A stretch of 64,000 bases of DNA from Streptomyces sp. NBC_00285 (GCF_036174265.1 NZ_CP108055.1:6820001-6884000); one strand, 5' to 3'; counted from the stretch's first letter, positions 51,999-63,491 are shown. Notes: generated from the letters alone by a model not told the origin. Program-made: numbers and translations.

Positions 51999-54029
51999 AT
52001 GCCGAACCGACTGGCTCACGAGACGTCCCCCTACCTCCTCCAGCACGCGGACAACCCCGTGGACTGGTGGCCCTGGTCGGCCGAGGCCTTCGAAGAGGCG
52101 CGGAAGGCGAACAAACCCGTCCTGCTGAGCGTCGGATATTCGAGCTGCCACTGGTGTCACGTCATGGCCCACGAATCCTTCGAGGACGAGGCCACCGCCG
52201 ACTTCCTCAACGAACACTTCGTCAGCGTCAAGGTCGACCGTGAGGAACGCCCCGACGTCGACGCCGTCTACATGGAGGCCGTGCAGGCCGCCACCGGGCA
52301 GGGCGGCTGGCCGATGACGGTGTTCCTCACCGCGGACGGCGAACCCTTCTACTTCGGCACCTACTTCCCGCCCGCCCCCCGTCAGGGCACGCCCTCCTTC
52401 CGGCAGGTCCTGGAGGGTGTGCGCAGCGCCTGGACCGACCGGCGGGACGAGGTCGCCGAGGTCGCCGGGAAGATCGTGCGGGATCTCGCCGGGCGGGAGA
52501 TCTCCTACGGCGACTCGCAGGCCCCCGGCGAGGAGCAGCTCGCCGCGGCTCTTCTCGGGCTGACCAGGGAGTACGACCAGCAGCGCGGCGGATTCGGCGG
52601 GGCGCCGAAGTTCCCGCCGTCCATGGTGGTCGAGTTCCTCCTCAGGCACCACGCCCGCACCGGCGCCGAGGGCGCCCTCCAGATGGCTCTGGACACCTGC
52701 GAGCGGATGGCCCGCGGCGGTATCCACGACCAGCTCGGGGGCGGCTTCGCCCGCTACTCCGTGGACCGCGACTGGGTCGTGCCGCACTTCGAGAAGATGC
52801 TGTACGACAACGCCCTGCTGTGCCGCACCTATGCCCACCTGTGGCGCTCCACCGGCTCCGACCTCGCCCGCCGGGTGGCGCTCGACACCGCCGACTTCAT
52901 GGTGCGCGAACTGCGCACGAACGAGGGCGGGTTCGCCTCCGCGCTGGACGCCGACAGCGACGACGGCAGCGGGAAGCACGTCGAGGGCGCGTACTACGTG
53001 TGGACGCCGGAGCAGTTGCGCGAGGTGCTCGGCGAGCAGGACGCCGACCTCGCCGCCCGGTACTTCGGCGTCACCGAGGAGGGCACCTTCGAGCACGGGC
53101 AGTCCGTCCTGCAACTTCCGCAGCTGGACACGGTGTTCGACGCCGAGAAGGTCGAGTCGATCAGGCGGCGGCTCCTCGACGCGCGCGCGGAACGCCCCGC
53201 TCCCGGCCGGGACGACAAGGTCGTCGCCGCGTGGAACGGCCTCGCGATCGCCGCGCTCGCCGAGACCGGCGCGTACTTCGACCGGCCCGACCTGGTCGAG
53301 GCGGCGCTCGGTGCCGCCGACCTTCTCGTACGGCTGCATCTGGACGAGCACGCCCGTCTCTCCCGTACGAGCAGGGACGGTCAAGTCGGTGTCAACGCAG
53401 GGGTGCTGGAGGACTACGCCGATGTGGCGGAGGGTTTCCTCGCGCTCGCGTCGGTCACCGGGGAGGGGGTCTGGCTCGACTTCGCCGGGTTCCTGCTCGA
53501 CCATGTGCTGGCCCGGTTCACCGACGAGACGGGCGCGCTGTACGACACCGCCTCGGACGGCGAGCAGTTGATCCGGCGGCCGCAGGATCCCACCGACAAC
53601 GCGGTGCCCTCCGGGTGGACCGCGGCGGCGGGCGCGCTGCTGAGTTACGCCGCGCAGACCGGCGCCGAACCTCATCGCACCGCCGCCGAGAAGGCACTTG
53701 GGGTGGTGAAGGCGCTCGGCCCTCGGGTGCCGAGGTTCGTCGGGTGGGGGCTCGCGGTGGCGGAGGCGTTCCTCGACGGGCCGAAGGAGGTCGCGGTCGT
53801 GGGACCCGCACTGTCCGACGAGGCCACAAGGGCGTTGCACCGTACGGCACTTCTGGGAGTCGCGCCGGGGGCGGTCGTGGCCTTCGGGACTGCGGGCAGT
53901 GAGGAACTTCCGCTGCTCGCCGACCGGGTCCTCGTCAACGGCGAACCCACCGCGTACGTCTGCCGGCACTTCACGTGTGATGCGCCCACGACGGACGCGG
54001 AGGCGCTGCGGGTGACGTTGGGCGGTTGA
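51999..54029 (+). CDS. Thioredoxin-domain protein, YyaL/DUF255 family
   Basis: A 676-residue cytoplasmic protein. Residues 1-165 have a thioredoxin fold starting [20 protein letters not shown], with the active pair CHWC (Cys50, Cys53) in [14 protein letters not shown]. Residues 190-600 form an alpha/alpha six-helix-hairpin (six-hairpin glycosidase type) domain ([34 protein letters not shown]). This is the spermatogenesis-associated-20-like family, whose natural role is still unclear; redox or sugar metabolism is possible. The start follows the stop of the membrane protein by 28 bases. All family blocks are present. Confidence 0.93.
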   Translation: MPNRLAHETSPYLLQHADNPVDWWPWSAEAFEEARKANKPVLLSVGYSSCHWCHVMAHESFEDEATADFLNEHFVSVKVDREERPDVDAVYMEAVQAATGQGGWPMTVFLTADGEPFYFGTYFPPAPRQGTPSFRQVLEGVRSAWTDRRDEVAEVAGKIVRDLAGREISYGDSQAPGEEQLAAALLGLTREYDQQRGGFGGAPKFPPSMVVEFLLRHHARTGAEGALQMALDTCERMARGGIHDQLGGGFARYSVDRDWVVPHFEKMLYDNALLCRTYAHLWRSTGSDLARRVALDTADFMVRELRTNEGGFASALDADSDDGSGKHVEGAYYVWTPEQLREVLGEQDADLAARYFGVTEEGTFEHGQSVLQLPQLDTVFDAEKVESIRRRLLDARAERPAPGRDDKVVAAWNGLAIAALAETGAYFDRPDLVEAALGAADLLVRLHLDEHARLSRTSRDGQVGVNAGVLEDYADVAEGFLALASVTGEGVWLDFAGFLLDHVLARFTDETGALYDTASDGEQLIRRPQDPTDNAVPSGWTAAAGALLSYAAQTGAEPHRTAAEKALGVVKALGPRVPRFVGWGLAVAEAFLDGPKEVAVVGPALSDEATRALHRTALLGVAPGAVVAFGTAGSEELPLLADRVLVNGEPTAYVCRHFTCDAPTTDAEALRVTLGG

Positions 54030-54048
54030 GCGGCGGGTGGGCGACCGC

Positions 54049-54777
54049 TCAGGTGCTTGAGAACTCCGCCAGGGCCCGCTCCACGATCGCCTCCAGCTGT
54101 TGGTGGTGCGCGCCCTTCCAGTAGGCGCGGCCGCACTCCTCGCACTGGGCGAAGACGTCGTACGAGCGTTCCGTGCCGCCCTCCAGCCGGTCCGCCACCT
54201 GTTCCTTGGTGGCCTCTCGCAGCGGCCCGTTGCAGGCGGTGCAGCGGGTCCAGGGGCGCAGTTCGGGGCGGAAGCGGTCCAGGACGTCGCGGAGTTGGTC
54301 CTGGGGGCGGGTGCTGTAGACGAAGGCGCCCGCCCACAGTTCCCTGCGGTGCAGCAGGCCGCGATCGCGGCTGAGCAGGACGCGTCTCTCGCCGGCCGAG
54401 CGGGTGGCGAGCGCCGGGTCGCCGATGTCCGTCGACTCGTACGCCGTGTCCACGCCGAGCAGGCGCAGGCGGCGGGCGAGGGTGCCGAGGTGGACGTCGA
54501 GGAGGAAACGCAGGGGAGCGCCGGGGACCTGCTGGGGGCGCTCGACCTCCCGTACGGCCACGCGGTCGCCTGCTGCGGGGACGTACGACACCGGTACCTC
54601 GTGGCCGTTGACCACGAGTGCCCCCACCTCGGTGAGGGGGACGCCGGTCGACTCGACGACATGGCCGAGGGAGGCGACCCCGTCGGTGGTGACGGCGGTG
54701 GGCCCTCGGCGTCGGCCGCTCGCGACGAACACGGCCAGACCGGGGGCGAACTCGACGTGGATCTCGGGACCGTTCAC
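54049..54777 (-). CDS. Mut7-C RNase-domain protein with ubiquitin-like N terminus
   Basis: A 242-residue protein of the Mut7-C/PIN-fold family. Residues 1-80 look like a MoaD/ubiquitin-type beta-grasp (VVNGHEVPVSYVPAAGDRVAV). Residues 88-185 hold the PIN-like RNase part, with acidic residues in FLLDVHLGTLARRLRLLG and LLSRDRGLL. A zinc ribbon follows (RCTACNGP and QCEECGRAYWKG). Such proteins are thought to degrade or process RNA. The GTG at 54777 is the family start; no ribosome binding site is visible. It is convergent with the thioredoxin-domain gene, 19 bases apart. Confidence 0.85.
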   Translation of the reverse strand: MNGPEIHVEFAPGLAVFVASGRRRGPTAVTTDGVASLGHVVESTGVPLTEVGALVVNGHEVPVSYVPAAGDRVAVREVERPQQVPGAPLRFLLDVHLGTLARRLRLLGVDTAYESTDIGDPALATRSAGERRVLLSRDRGLLHRRELWAGAFVYSTRPQDQLRDVLDRFRPELRPWTRCTACNGPLREATKEQVADRLEGGTERSYDVFAQCEECGRAYWKGAHHQQLEAIVERALAEFSST

Positions 54778-54810
54778 CGGGTCAGGATGGCACGGCCGGG
54801 GTCGGCGGAC

Positions 54811-55461
54811 TCAGGGCTTTTTTGTGGGCAGTCCGTGTTCCAGGACGTCCAGAGCCCGGCCCACCAGGGTGCTCATGTCGTCCTCGAAGCCGTTCTCCGC
54901 CCAGTACATGGAGACCTCCATGAGGCCGCCGATCAGGGACATCGCGCAGACACGCACCTCAAGGCCGTTCGGGTCCAGGCCGGAGCGCTCGGCGATGGCC
55001 TCGCGGAGCAGGCGTGAGGTCTGCGACATGCTCTCGACCATCCGGGCGCGGACGGCGGGGACCTGGACCCCGAGGTGGGCGCGCATACGGGCCACCTCGA
55101 CGTCCTGCGCCAGGTTCCCCTCGATGGCGATGCGCATCACGTGCCGTACCGAGTCCATCCACGACTCGTCCGCGGGCCGGGTCCGCAGTTCCTCCAGCAT
55201 CAGAGGGTCGTACTCGTCCGTGAGGACGATGTCCTCCTTGGTCGGGAAGTAGCGGAAGACGGTCGACGGCGACACCTCGGCCCGCTCGGCGATCTGCTCG
55301 ACGGTCGTGGCGTCGTACCCCTGTTCCTTGATCAGCGCGTAGGTCGCGGTGCGGATCTCCTCGCGGGTCTTGATCTTCTTGCGCTCGCGCAGACCCGGTT
55401 GGGGGCGGTCGGCGGGGGAGAGAGGGGAGCGTGCGGCCGTCATGGGTTCATTGTCGGGCAT
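54811..55461 (-). CDS. TetR-family regulator of the efflux pump
   Basis: A 216-residue repressor. The helix-turn-helix is at about residues 46-68 (VEQIAERAEVSPSTVFRYFP), and the remaining helices form the ligand-binding and dimer part. The ATG at 55461 is chosen because GAGGAGG lies five bases before it; it overlaps the 3' end of the efflux gene by 14 bp, so the two are made together. A later ATG at 55443 is possible. It is expected to repress the operon, probably at the direct repeat near the promoter (57005-57029), and to be relieved by a drug-like ligand. Confidence 0.9.
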   Translation of the reverse strand: MPDNEPMTAARSPLSPADRPQPGLRERKKIKTREEIRTATYALIKEQGYDATTVEQIAERAEVSPSTVFRYFPTKEDIVLTDEYDPLMLEELRTRPADESWMDSVRHVMRIAIEGNLAQDVEVARMRAHLGVQVPAVRARMVESMSQTSRLLREAIAERSGLDPNGLEVRVCAMSLIGGLMEVSMYWAENGFEDDMSTLVGRALDVLEHGLPTKKP

Positions 55462-56992
55462 CGGCCTCCTCGGCAGCCATGTCCGGTGGGGTGGAGGTCC
55501 CGGCCCTGCGGGGTGTGCCCGGCAGGAACGCGGCCGCCAGCAGCGCGGCGACGAGAGCGGCGATCCCGCACACCAGCAGGACGAGGCCCATGCCGTGGAC
55601 GTACGCGCTGTTCGCGGAGGCCAGCAGGTCGGCCGAGCCGGTCCGCTCGGCGACGATGTGAGCGGCGACCACGGACTCCCCGGCGGTGTCGGCGGCCTGC
55701 GCGGGCAGTCCGGTGACGTCGAGGCGGTCCCGGAAGGTGCTGGCAAGCAGGCTGCCGAGCAGGGCGATGCCGATGGCGCCGCCGACCTGGCGCATGGTCA
55801 TGAGGAGTCCGGAGCCGCTGCCGGCGCGGTCTCGGGGCAGGGCGCTCAGGGCGCCGTTCATGGCGGGGATGAGGGAGAGGCCGAAGCCGAAGCCGGTGAG
55901 GGCGAGCCACAGCGCGACGAAGCCGTAGCCAGAGTCCACCGTCGTACGGCTGGCCAGGAGTCCGGCGAAGGCCAGCACCACCAGGCCCGCGCTCACGGCG
56001 GCGCGTGCCCCGAAGCGGGCGACGGTCTTCGGGGAGAGGCGGGAGGCGACGAGCAGTCCGCCCATCATCGGCAGCAGGCGCACGCCGGTGTCGAGGGCGT
56101 CGTGGCCGAGGACGGTCTGGAGGAAGGGCGGCAGGACGAACAGCAGGCCGGACAGGATGAAGTTCACCAGGGTCGCGGCGACGGTGTTGAAGAGGAAGCC
56201 GCGGTGGGTGAGGAGGGTCATGTCGAGCATGGGGCGCTCGACACGGCGTTCGCGCAGCACCAGCCCGGCGATCAGGAGAACGGAAGCCGCGAGCATGCCC
56301 AGCACCAGGGGGTCGCCCCAACCGCGGGTGGGCGCCTCGATGATCGCGTAGACCAGGGCGCCCAGGCCGGTCACGGTGAGCGCGGTGGACAGGGCGTCGA
56401 CCGTGGGGGAGGAGGGGTCGCGGGTCTCGGGGAGGAGGAAGACGCAGGCAGCGATGCCGATCGCGGCCATCGGGACGTTGACCAGGAAGACCGAGCCCCA
56501 CCAGAAGTGGTTCAGCAGCCAGCCGCCGATGATCGGGCCGAGCGGCAGGCCGAGCGCGGAGGCGGCGGAGACGATGCCGACGGCCTTGGTGCGCTCGTCG
56601 GGGGCGAAGAGCGTGGGCAGCACGGAGAGCGCGAGCGGGGTGACGAGGGCGCCGCCGACGCCCATCACCGCGCGTGCGGCGATCACCGCGTTCACGTCGC
56701 TGGCCACCGCGCCGACCAGTGATCCGGCGAGGAAGACGACGAGCCCGGTGATCAGCATGCGGCGCCGTCCGAACCGGTCGCCGAGCAGGCCCGCGGGGAG
56801 CATCAGCGCGGCGAAGACGACGACGTACGCGTCCGCCATCCACTGCTGTGCACCGGTGCCGGCGTCGAGGGCGGCGGCCATCGTGGGCAGCGCGACGTTG
56901 AGGATCGTCAGGTCGAAGCCGAGCGTCAGCATGCTCGCGACGAGGGCGGCCAGGGCCCACCAGCGACGGGGGTCCGGAGTGATGGTTTCCAT
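55448..56992 (-). CDS. MFS multidrug efflux transporter (DHA2, 14-TM type)
   Basis: A 514-residue proton-driven efflux pump of the EmrB/QacA group. It begins with ALAALVASMLTLGFDLTILN. The group's motif A appears as LLGDRFGRRRMLITG, and motif C-like glycines occur in SALGLPLGPIIGG. About fourteen helices are visible. The ATG at 56992 has no ribosome binding site; a promoter-like pair places the transcription start at or beside the A of the ATG (leaderless). The TetR gene overlaps its end. The exported compound cannot be told. Confidence 0.93.
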   Translation of the reverse strand: METITPDPRRWWALAALVASMLTLGFDLTILNVALPTMAAALDAGTGAQQWMADAYVVVFAALMLPAGLLGDRFGRRRMLITGLVVFLAGSLVGAVASDVNAVIAARAVMGVGGALVTPLALSVLPTLFAPDERTKAVGIVSAASALGLPLGPIIGGWLLNHFWWGSVFLVNVPMAAIGIAACVFLLPETRDPSSPTVDALSTALTVTGLGALVYAIIEAPTRGWGDPLVLGMLAASVLLIAGLVLRERRVERPMLDMTLLTHRGFLFNTVAATLVNFILSGLLFVLPPFLQTVLGHDALDTGVRLLPMMGGLLVASRLSPKTVARFGARAAVSAGLVVLAFAGLLASRTTVDSGYGFVALWLALTGFGFGLSLIPAMNGALSALPRDRAGSGSGLLMTMRQVGGAIGIALLGSLLASTFRDRLDVTGLPAQAADTAGESVVAAHIVAERTGSADLLASANSAYVHGMGLVLLVCGIAALVAALLAAAFLPGTPRRAGTSTPPDMAAEEADARQ

Positions 56993-56999
56993 AAAGTGA

Positions 57000-57029
57000 A
57001 GGTAACTGTCAAAAGTGCGTGACTGTCAA
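57000..57029 (-). promoter_or_regulatory. Promoter and direct repeat upstream of the efflux gene
   Basis: On the minus strand, TTGACA (57029-57024) is followed 18 bases later by TTACCT (57005-57000), whose end is seven bases before the ATG. The word TTGACAGT also occurs again at 57012-57005, 17 bases after the first (start to start). The direct repeat could be the TetR target, the promoter, or both. Confidence 0.5.
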
Positions 57030-57048
57030 TTGCTTTCGTCATGCAAAA

Positions 57049-57075
57049 AGGGCCACGGCTCGATGCCGTGGCCCT
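57049..57075 (-). terminator. Rho-independent terminator of the haemolysin III gene
   Basis: AGGGCCACGGC and GCCGTGGCCCT pair perfectly over 11 bp around TCGAT; on the minus strand the stem is followed by TTTTT-like residues (AAAAAG at 57045-57050 on plus). It lies 24 bases after the minus-strand stop at 57099. Confidence 0.85.
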
Positions 57076-57098
57076 CGGGTCGGGTCGGGTCGTTCGGG

Positions 57099-57821
57099 CT
57101 ATGCGTGGCCGTATGCCACCAGCGAGATGCCGATGTAGTGGACGACGAACGCGGCCAGCGTGAGGGAGTGGAACACCTCGTGGAAGCCGAACCAGCGCGG
57201 TGACGGGTTGGGCCGCTTGAGGCCGTAGATCACGCCGCCCGCGCTGTAGAGGAGGCCGCCGACGACGACCAGGACGAGGACCGCGACGCCGCCCGTGTGC
57301 ATGAAGTCGGGCAGGAAGAAGACGGCCGCCCAGCCCATCGCGATGTAGCAGGGGGTGTAGAGCCAGCGCGGGGCGCCGACCCAGAAGACCCGGAAGAGGA
57401 TCCCGGCCAGCGCGGCGCCCCAGATGCTCCAGAGCAGCCACTGCCCCTTGGCTCCGGGCAGGAGCAGCATGGTCAGCGGGGTGTAGGTGCCGGCGATGAT
57501 CAGGAAGATGTTGGCGTGATCCAGCCGTCGCAGGACGCCGTCCATGCGGGGGCTCCAGTTGCCCCGGTGGTACAGCGCGCTGACACCGAAGAGCAGACAG
57601 GCCGTCAGGGCGAAGATCCCGCAGGCGATGCGTCCTCTGGTGGAGTCGGCGAGGGCGGTGAGGACCAGCCCCGCGATCAGTGCGGCGGGGAACATCCCCA
57701 GGTGCAGCCAGCCGCGCAGCCTGGGCTTGATCGGCTCGGCGAACTGCTGGGCGTGCTGCTTGATCTGATGGGGCAGGGAGGGCGCGTCGGCGTCGTGGGC
57801 GGGCGGCGTCATGTCCCGCAT
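57099..57821 (-). CDS. Haemolysin III / PAQR-family membrane protein
   Basis: A 240-residue membrane protein with seven helices (from about residue 42 to 235). The family's conserved His and Asp are visible in SALYHRGNWSPRMDGVLRRLDHANIFLIIAGTYTP (in several pieces) and near the C terminus as GFHEVFHSLTLAAF, matching the metal-site residues of PAQR proteins. The name haemolysin III is historic; the family may hydrolyse lipid amides or sense lipids. The ATG at 57821 is used; a second ATG at 57812 is possible. A clear terminator follows. Confidence 0.92.
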   Translation of the reverse strand: MRDMTPPAHDADAPSLPHQIKQHAQQFAEPIKPRLRGWLHLGMFPAALIAGLVLTALADSTRGRIACGIFALTACLLFGVSALYHRGNWSPRMDGVLRRLDHANIFLIIAGTYTPLTMLLLPGAKGQWLLWSIWGAALAGILFRVFWVGAPRWLYTPCYIAMGWAAVFFLPDFMHTGGVAVLVLVVVGGLLYSAGGVIYGLKRPNPSPRWFGFHEVFHSLTLAAFVVHYIGISLVAYGHA

Positions 57822-58150
57822 CGTACCTACGGGGCCGTAGGTTACGCGTGAGTACGAGTTCGGGAGCCGCCAAGAGTGGCCATCGTCTCACGGGAGTTGA
57901 CCTGTAAAGAGACGGTCAGCTGAACCCTACGTGCACGCAAATAAACGCGCTGTGCCCAAAGGGAGCGTGGCGATCCTCACTCCGCTCACCTGTGATGCCC
58001 TCTGGACAGATGGGCGCAACGGTCGGATGATCAAATGAGTGCGGTCGGCACCGGATGAGCGCCAAGGTCACCACCAAAAGGCACGAAAAGCATCCGGGTC
58101 GCAGCCCCCACGGGGCCTCCAAACAAAAAATCCCTCATCTAGGAGCAATC
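57822..58150. other. Upstream region of pckG, no gene
   Basis: A 329-base gap between divergent haemolysin III and pckG genes. It contains no recognised gene. In the last 96 bases an ATG at 58055 opens a frame continuous with pckG and would add 32 basic residues ([12 protein letters not shown]...); its ribosome binding site is poor and the family does not have it. Promoters for both genes must lie here; none is clear. Confidence 0.5.
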
Positions 58151-59974
<1,824 letters not shown>

Positions 59975-60059
59975 CATACCCCAAGACGCCGCGGCCGGCT
60001 CCGATCGCGCCCTGACCAGCAATATCGTCACGGCCGGCCGCGGTTGCAGTACGGCGAGG

Positions 60060-60081
60060 CCGCACACAACGGCGTGTGCGG
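60060..60081. terminator. Hairpin between pckG and the TelA-like operon
   Basis: CCGCACAC and GTGTGCGG pair perfectly over 8 bp with a 6-base loop. A longer-range pairing, CCGCGGCCGG (59989-59998) with CCGGCCGCGG (60034-60043), lies just upstream. Both sit between convergent genes. Confidence 0.6.
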
Positions 60082-60161
60082 TTGCAGGCCCGTCCTCACT
60101 GTTCCCGTCCGCCCCGACGGGGAGTCCGGTGCGGGCGGGCCTTCGCCGTTCCCCTGGCCCC

Positions 60162-60758
60162 TCACTGGCCCGAGCGTTCCTCCAGGTAGCGGGTGTGGGT
60201 CTGCTGGCGGCGGGCCTCCGTCTCCCTCAGGGCCGCCGCCAGGCGCTCGGCGTCCTTCTTCAGGAGACCCAGCTGCTGCTCCAGCTGGAGTTCCGGGGAT
60301 TCCGTGCCCGGCGTCATCCGCGTCCACCACCTCGTGCGTACGAAGCTGTCGACCGACTCCGGGAGGTCGCGCCGGACGATCCGGGAGAGGGAGTGCACGC
60401 CCTCCGGGTCGTGGGCCAGCAGCTCCCTGCTCCAGCCCTGGTCGAGCAGCGCCGTCAGGAGCTCGGTGAGTTCACGCAGGCGGGCGGCGGCCGTGACGGA
60501 CAGGTCGATGTCCGCCAGATACGCCCGCAGTGTCTCGAAGTCCCCCCGCAGTTCGTCGAGTTGGGCCGACGGGTCGGGGAAGTCCGGCAGCGGGGGCCGC
60601 TCCGGCGGGGCGATCAGCGCGCCCGCGCCGTACAGTCCGGCCACGACCACCGGCCAGTACGGGCCCGCCACCCCCGTGAAGGTCAGCGCCAGCCCCACGA
60701 GGCCGCACGCGCTGCCCGCGATGTTCTTGCGGGACTCCAGGTACTCACTGATAGCCAC
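60162..60758 (-). CDS. Two-helix membrane protein, last gene of the TelA-like operon
   Basis: A 198-residue protein. Two hydrophobic helices in the first 50 residues (about 12-30 and 34-51) form a hairpin. The rest is cytoplasmic and helical, with coiled-coil potential near the end (ELQLEQQLGLLKKDAERLAA). Its GTG overlaps the end of the VWA gene by 14 bp and has GAGGAG upstream, so the two are coupled. It is the fourth gene in the operon. I recognise no family; the topology suggests a partner that holds the complex at the membrane. Confidence 0.72.
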   Translation of the reverse strand: MAISEYLESRKNIAGSACGLVGLALTFTGVAGPYWPVVVAGLYGAGALIAPPERPPLPDFPDPSAQLDELRGDFETLRAYLADIDLSVTAAARLRELTELLTALLDQGWSRELLAHDPEGVHSLSRIVRRDLPESVDSFVRTRWWTRMTPGTESPELQLEQQLGLLKKDAERLAAALRETEARRQQTHTRYLEERSGQ

Positions 60759-62304
60759 GGATCTCCTCGAAGGCGCCGTCCAGCGAGCCCTGCCGGGCGT
60801 CGAAGAGGCGGCCGCCGGTCAGGTCGGCGATGTGGGCCAGTTCGGAGCGGTCGGAGTCGCCGAAGAGGATGGGGAAGACCGGGATCCGCTTACCGGCGGG
60901 GGTCAGACTGTCCCGGTAGAAGCCGTCGAAGTCCCGGGCGCCGGCGCCCTCGGTGTTCTCGCCGTCCGTCATCAGCACGATCGACGTGAACGTGTCGCCG
61001 TCGGCGCCGAGATGGCTGTACGCCTTCTCCAGCGAGGTGTAGATCGCGGTGCCGCCGTCGGCGGAGAGCCCCTCGGCGTCCTTGCGGATGGCGTTCAGAC
61101 CGGCCTGCGGGTCCGCCGGGTCGACCACATGTGTGCGTACGCTCTTCACCTGCGAGCCGAACGGCATCAGCGTGACCTCCTCGCGCTCGCGGAAGTCGCC
61201 GGTGAGGTCGGTGAGTGCCGTCTTCAGCCGGTCCAGGCGGTCGCCCTCCATGGAGCCCGAGGTGTCCAGGACGTACACGGTCCGGGACGGGCGGCGCAGT
61301 TCGTTCTCGTAGGAGTCGAGCAGGCCGTCGGCGACGGAACGGGTTCCCGGGAAGGGCAGTTCACGGCGCCGGGTCGTGTCCAGGCCGCTCGCCGGCGGGA
61401 CCGTGGCGACGACCGGGCGGCGGTGGGTCCGCGCGGTGATCAGCCGCTGGATCTTCTCGCTGCGCAGGTCCTCCGTCAGCCGGCGGACGTCGTCGCGGGT
61501 CCGCGTGCTCGTCGACCTGAGCGAGGTGACCGGGTAGTCGGCGGTGATCACGCCGTCGCGCGGGCGGATCACGGTCAGGCCCGGGACGCCCTTGAGGACG
61601 GACTCGTAGTTGAGCAGGGCGTCCACGTCGCCGCGCCGCCCGTATGCCGCGGCCAGCCAGCCCGAGGAACCCGAGGTCAGCTTCTGGCCCTTGAAGAACT
61701 CCTTCAGCCGGGGCCTGGCCTTGGCGACGTCCGCATCGGTGAGCGCCGACTGGGCGCCGGAGAGGGCGGAGGCCACCGAGACCAGGGTGGAGAAACCGGA
61801 GTTGGAGCGGGCCGGGTCGGTCATGCCGTACGTCAGCTTCCCGTCCTGTACGGCCTGTTCGACCTGGGACCAGGTGACGTCCTCGGGCTTCCAGCCGAGT
61901 GCCTTCACCGTCGCGGACCTCACCCCGACCGCGACCGGGCTGGTCATGACGGGTGTCTCGGACACCACCTTCCCCGCCGCGCCGGGGCGCAGCCGGAGGT
62001 AGTCGTTCGAGGACAGCCACAGCGCGTCGTAGCGGCCGTCGACCGTGCCCTTGGCGAGCATGTCCACGGCGTCCAGGGTGCCGATGTACGTCGGCCGGAC
62101 CTTGACGCCGGTGTCCTTCTCGACCTGGTCGAGCACCGGGGTCATGTCGCTGAGCTCGCTGGAGGCGAGGACGCGCAGGGTGCCCGGCTCGGCGGGTGCG
62201 GGGACGCCGGGCGTCGGGACGCCGCCGATCCCGTCGTTCTGCGCCGTACAGGCGGTGAGCAGGCCGAGAGCCGCCAGACAGGCGGCCAGTGCGCGTCGTC
62301 TCAT
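60745..62304 (-). CDS. Lipoprotein with binding-protein fold and VWA domain
   Basis: A 519-residue lipoprotein (lipobox LTAC, Cys19). Residues 42-310 have a substrate-binding-protein fold (LRVLASSELSDMTPVLDQVE, then GLTVIRPRDGVITADYPVT). Residues 340-519 form a von Willebrand A domain with an intact metal site: DTSGS (Asp347, Ser349, Ser351), a Thr in GGTAIYTS and the acidic TDGENTEG. The two together suggest capture of a ligand followed by metal-dependent adhesion to a partner. The ATG overlaps the TelA-like stop (ATGA). A related arrangement is known in several actinobacteria with TelA genes (recalled), but the role is not. Confidence 0.85.
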   Translation of the reverse strand: MRRRALAACLAALGLLTACTAQNDGIGGVPTPGVPAPAEPGTLRVLASSELSDMTPVLDQVEKDTGVKVRPTYIGTLDAVDMLAKGTVDGRYDALWLSSNDYLRLRPGAAGKVVSETPVMTSPVAVGVRSATVKALGWKPEDVTWSQVEQAVQDGKLTYGMTDPARSNSGFSTLVSVASALSGAQSALTDADVAKARPRLKEFFKGQKLTSGSSGWLAAAYGRRGDVDALLNYESVLKGVPGLTVIRPRDGVITADYPVTSLRSTSTRTRDDVRRLTEDLRSEKIQRLITARTHRRPVVATVPPASGLDTTRRRELPFPGTRSVADGLLDSYENELRRPSRTVYVLDTSGSMEGDRLDRLKTALTDLTGDFREREEVTLMPFGSQVKSVRTHVVDPADPQAGLNAIRKDAEGLSADGGTAIYTSLEKAYSHLGADGDTFTSIVLMTDGENTEGAGARDFDGFYRDSLTPAGKRIPVFPILFGDSDRSELAHIADLTGGRLFDARQGSLDGAFEEIRGYQ

Positions 62305-63476
62305 CCGAGGCCACCCTCCAGCGCGCCCTGGCTCCGGCTGCGCTCCAAGTACCCAGCGGCGTGCTGGAGTTCGGAGGTCAGCGATTCCACGGTCGCCGCC
62401 ATCACCTCGGTCGCCTGGACCTTGTACGTGTCGATCGCGTCGAGGGTCCGGTAGATCTGCTGGAAGGCGGAACGCAGGGTCTCGGCGCCGACCGCCGGGT
62501 CCGCCGCGATCCGCTGGATCTCCCCGCTCTGGGTCGCCAGCATCTCGGCGTTGCCCCGGATCAGATCCTCGGTGGTCCCGCGCAACGCGTTGACCTGCTC
62601 GATGACCTTCTTCTGGTTGTCGAGCGCGGAGGCCAGCATCACGGAGATGCGCAGCGCCGACACCGTGGTCGTGGCCGCCCGGTCGACGCCCTTGATCAGC
62701 TCCTCGTTGTTGCGGCGTACGACGTCCATGGCCAGGTATCCCTGTGCGCACACCGCGAGTTGGGTGAGCAGGTCCTGGTGCTTCTGCCGGACGGGGAAGA
62801 GCACGTCGGCGCGGAGAGCGTCGGCGGCCTGGTGATCCGGGACGGCGGTGATGTGCTGCTCGACGGCCGTGTCCAGCGCCTCGGTCAGCACGACGTACTC
62901 CTGGAGCTTGCCCATGGTCTCCCACAGGCGCACCCGTTCGGTCCCCAACGCGGCGTTGTCGCGGCGGAGTTCGTCCTGGCCGCCGCGCAGGGAGCCGACG
63001 ATCCTGTTCAACGTGGACTGCGCGGAGGCGTACTTGGCGACGTGGTCGCGCAGCCTGTTGCCGCCGGGCAGCCGGGACAGGAACTTGCGGCCCTTGGCGG
63101 CGGGCAGGTCCCGGGGGTCCAGGTCCTCGACCACGCGCCGCAGTTCGACGAGCGATCCGGCCACCTGGGACTGGGCGTCCCCGCCCTTGTCCGGCAGGCT
63201 GCGCACGGTCCGCTCCAGCATGCGGTTGGACTGCGCGGCGGCACTGCGCATCTCACCGGCGCCGAGCCCGGTGATCTCCCCGACCTTGCCGGCGAACTGG
63301 GGTGAGCGGGCGTCCAGGACGGCGAGTTCCTCGACGTAGGCGGAGGCCTTGCGCGCCATGTCCGTACGGACGGAGTCGTCGACGGGGACGAGTCCGCCGG
63401 CCTTCTCGCGCGGCACGGCGGCCACGGGCTCGGGCGGGGTGAGGGTGAAGGTGTCGTCGTTGTTCATGGATGTCAT
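62301..63476 (-). CDS. TelA-like toxic-anion resistance family protein
   Basis: A 391-residue cytoplasmic, all-helical protein of the TelA/KlaA family. The family core runs from about residue 100 (SLPDKGGDAQSQVAGSLVEL) through AALDNQKKVIEQVNALRGTTEDLI to the end. Members are named after tellurite resistance but probably act more widely in envelope stress and signalling. Near residue 240 there is a stretch rich in conserved Asn and Glu (VRRNNEELIKGVDRA). It is preceded by a partial gene (16 bases) and followed directly by the VWA lipoprotein gene. Ligand and mechanism are unknown. Confidence 0.9.
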   Translation of the reverse strand: MTSMNNDDTFTLTPPEPVAAVPREKAGGLVPVDDSVRTDMARKASAYVEELAVLDARSPQFAGKVGEITGLGAGEMRSAAAQSNRMLERTVRSLPDKGGDAQSQVAGSLVELRRVVEDLDPRDLPAAKGRKFLSRLPGGNRLRDHVAKYASAQSTLNRIVGSLRGGQDELRRDNAALGTERVRLWETMGKLQEYVVLTEALDTAVEQHITAVPDHQAADALRADVLFPVRQKHQDLLTQLAVCAQGYLAMDVVRRNNEELIKGVDRAATTTVSALRISVMLASALDNQKKVIEQVNALRGTTEDLIRGNAEMLATQSGEIQRIAADPAVGAETLRSAFQQIYRTLDAIDTYKVQATEVMAATVESLTSELQHAAGYLERSRSQGALEGGLG

Positions 63477-63491
63477 CGGTGGTGTCCCCCG

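Noticed and set aside
58055..58150. In-frame 32-residue extension of pckG
   Set aside because: The ribosome binding site is poor, the extension is basic and unlike the family, and GTG 58151 has a good AGGAG.
60193..62454. Plus-strand 753-codon frame opposite the VWA gene
   Set aside because: The minus strand has lipobox, VWA metal site and coupled starts; the plus frame has no start signal or family pattern.
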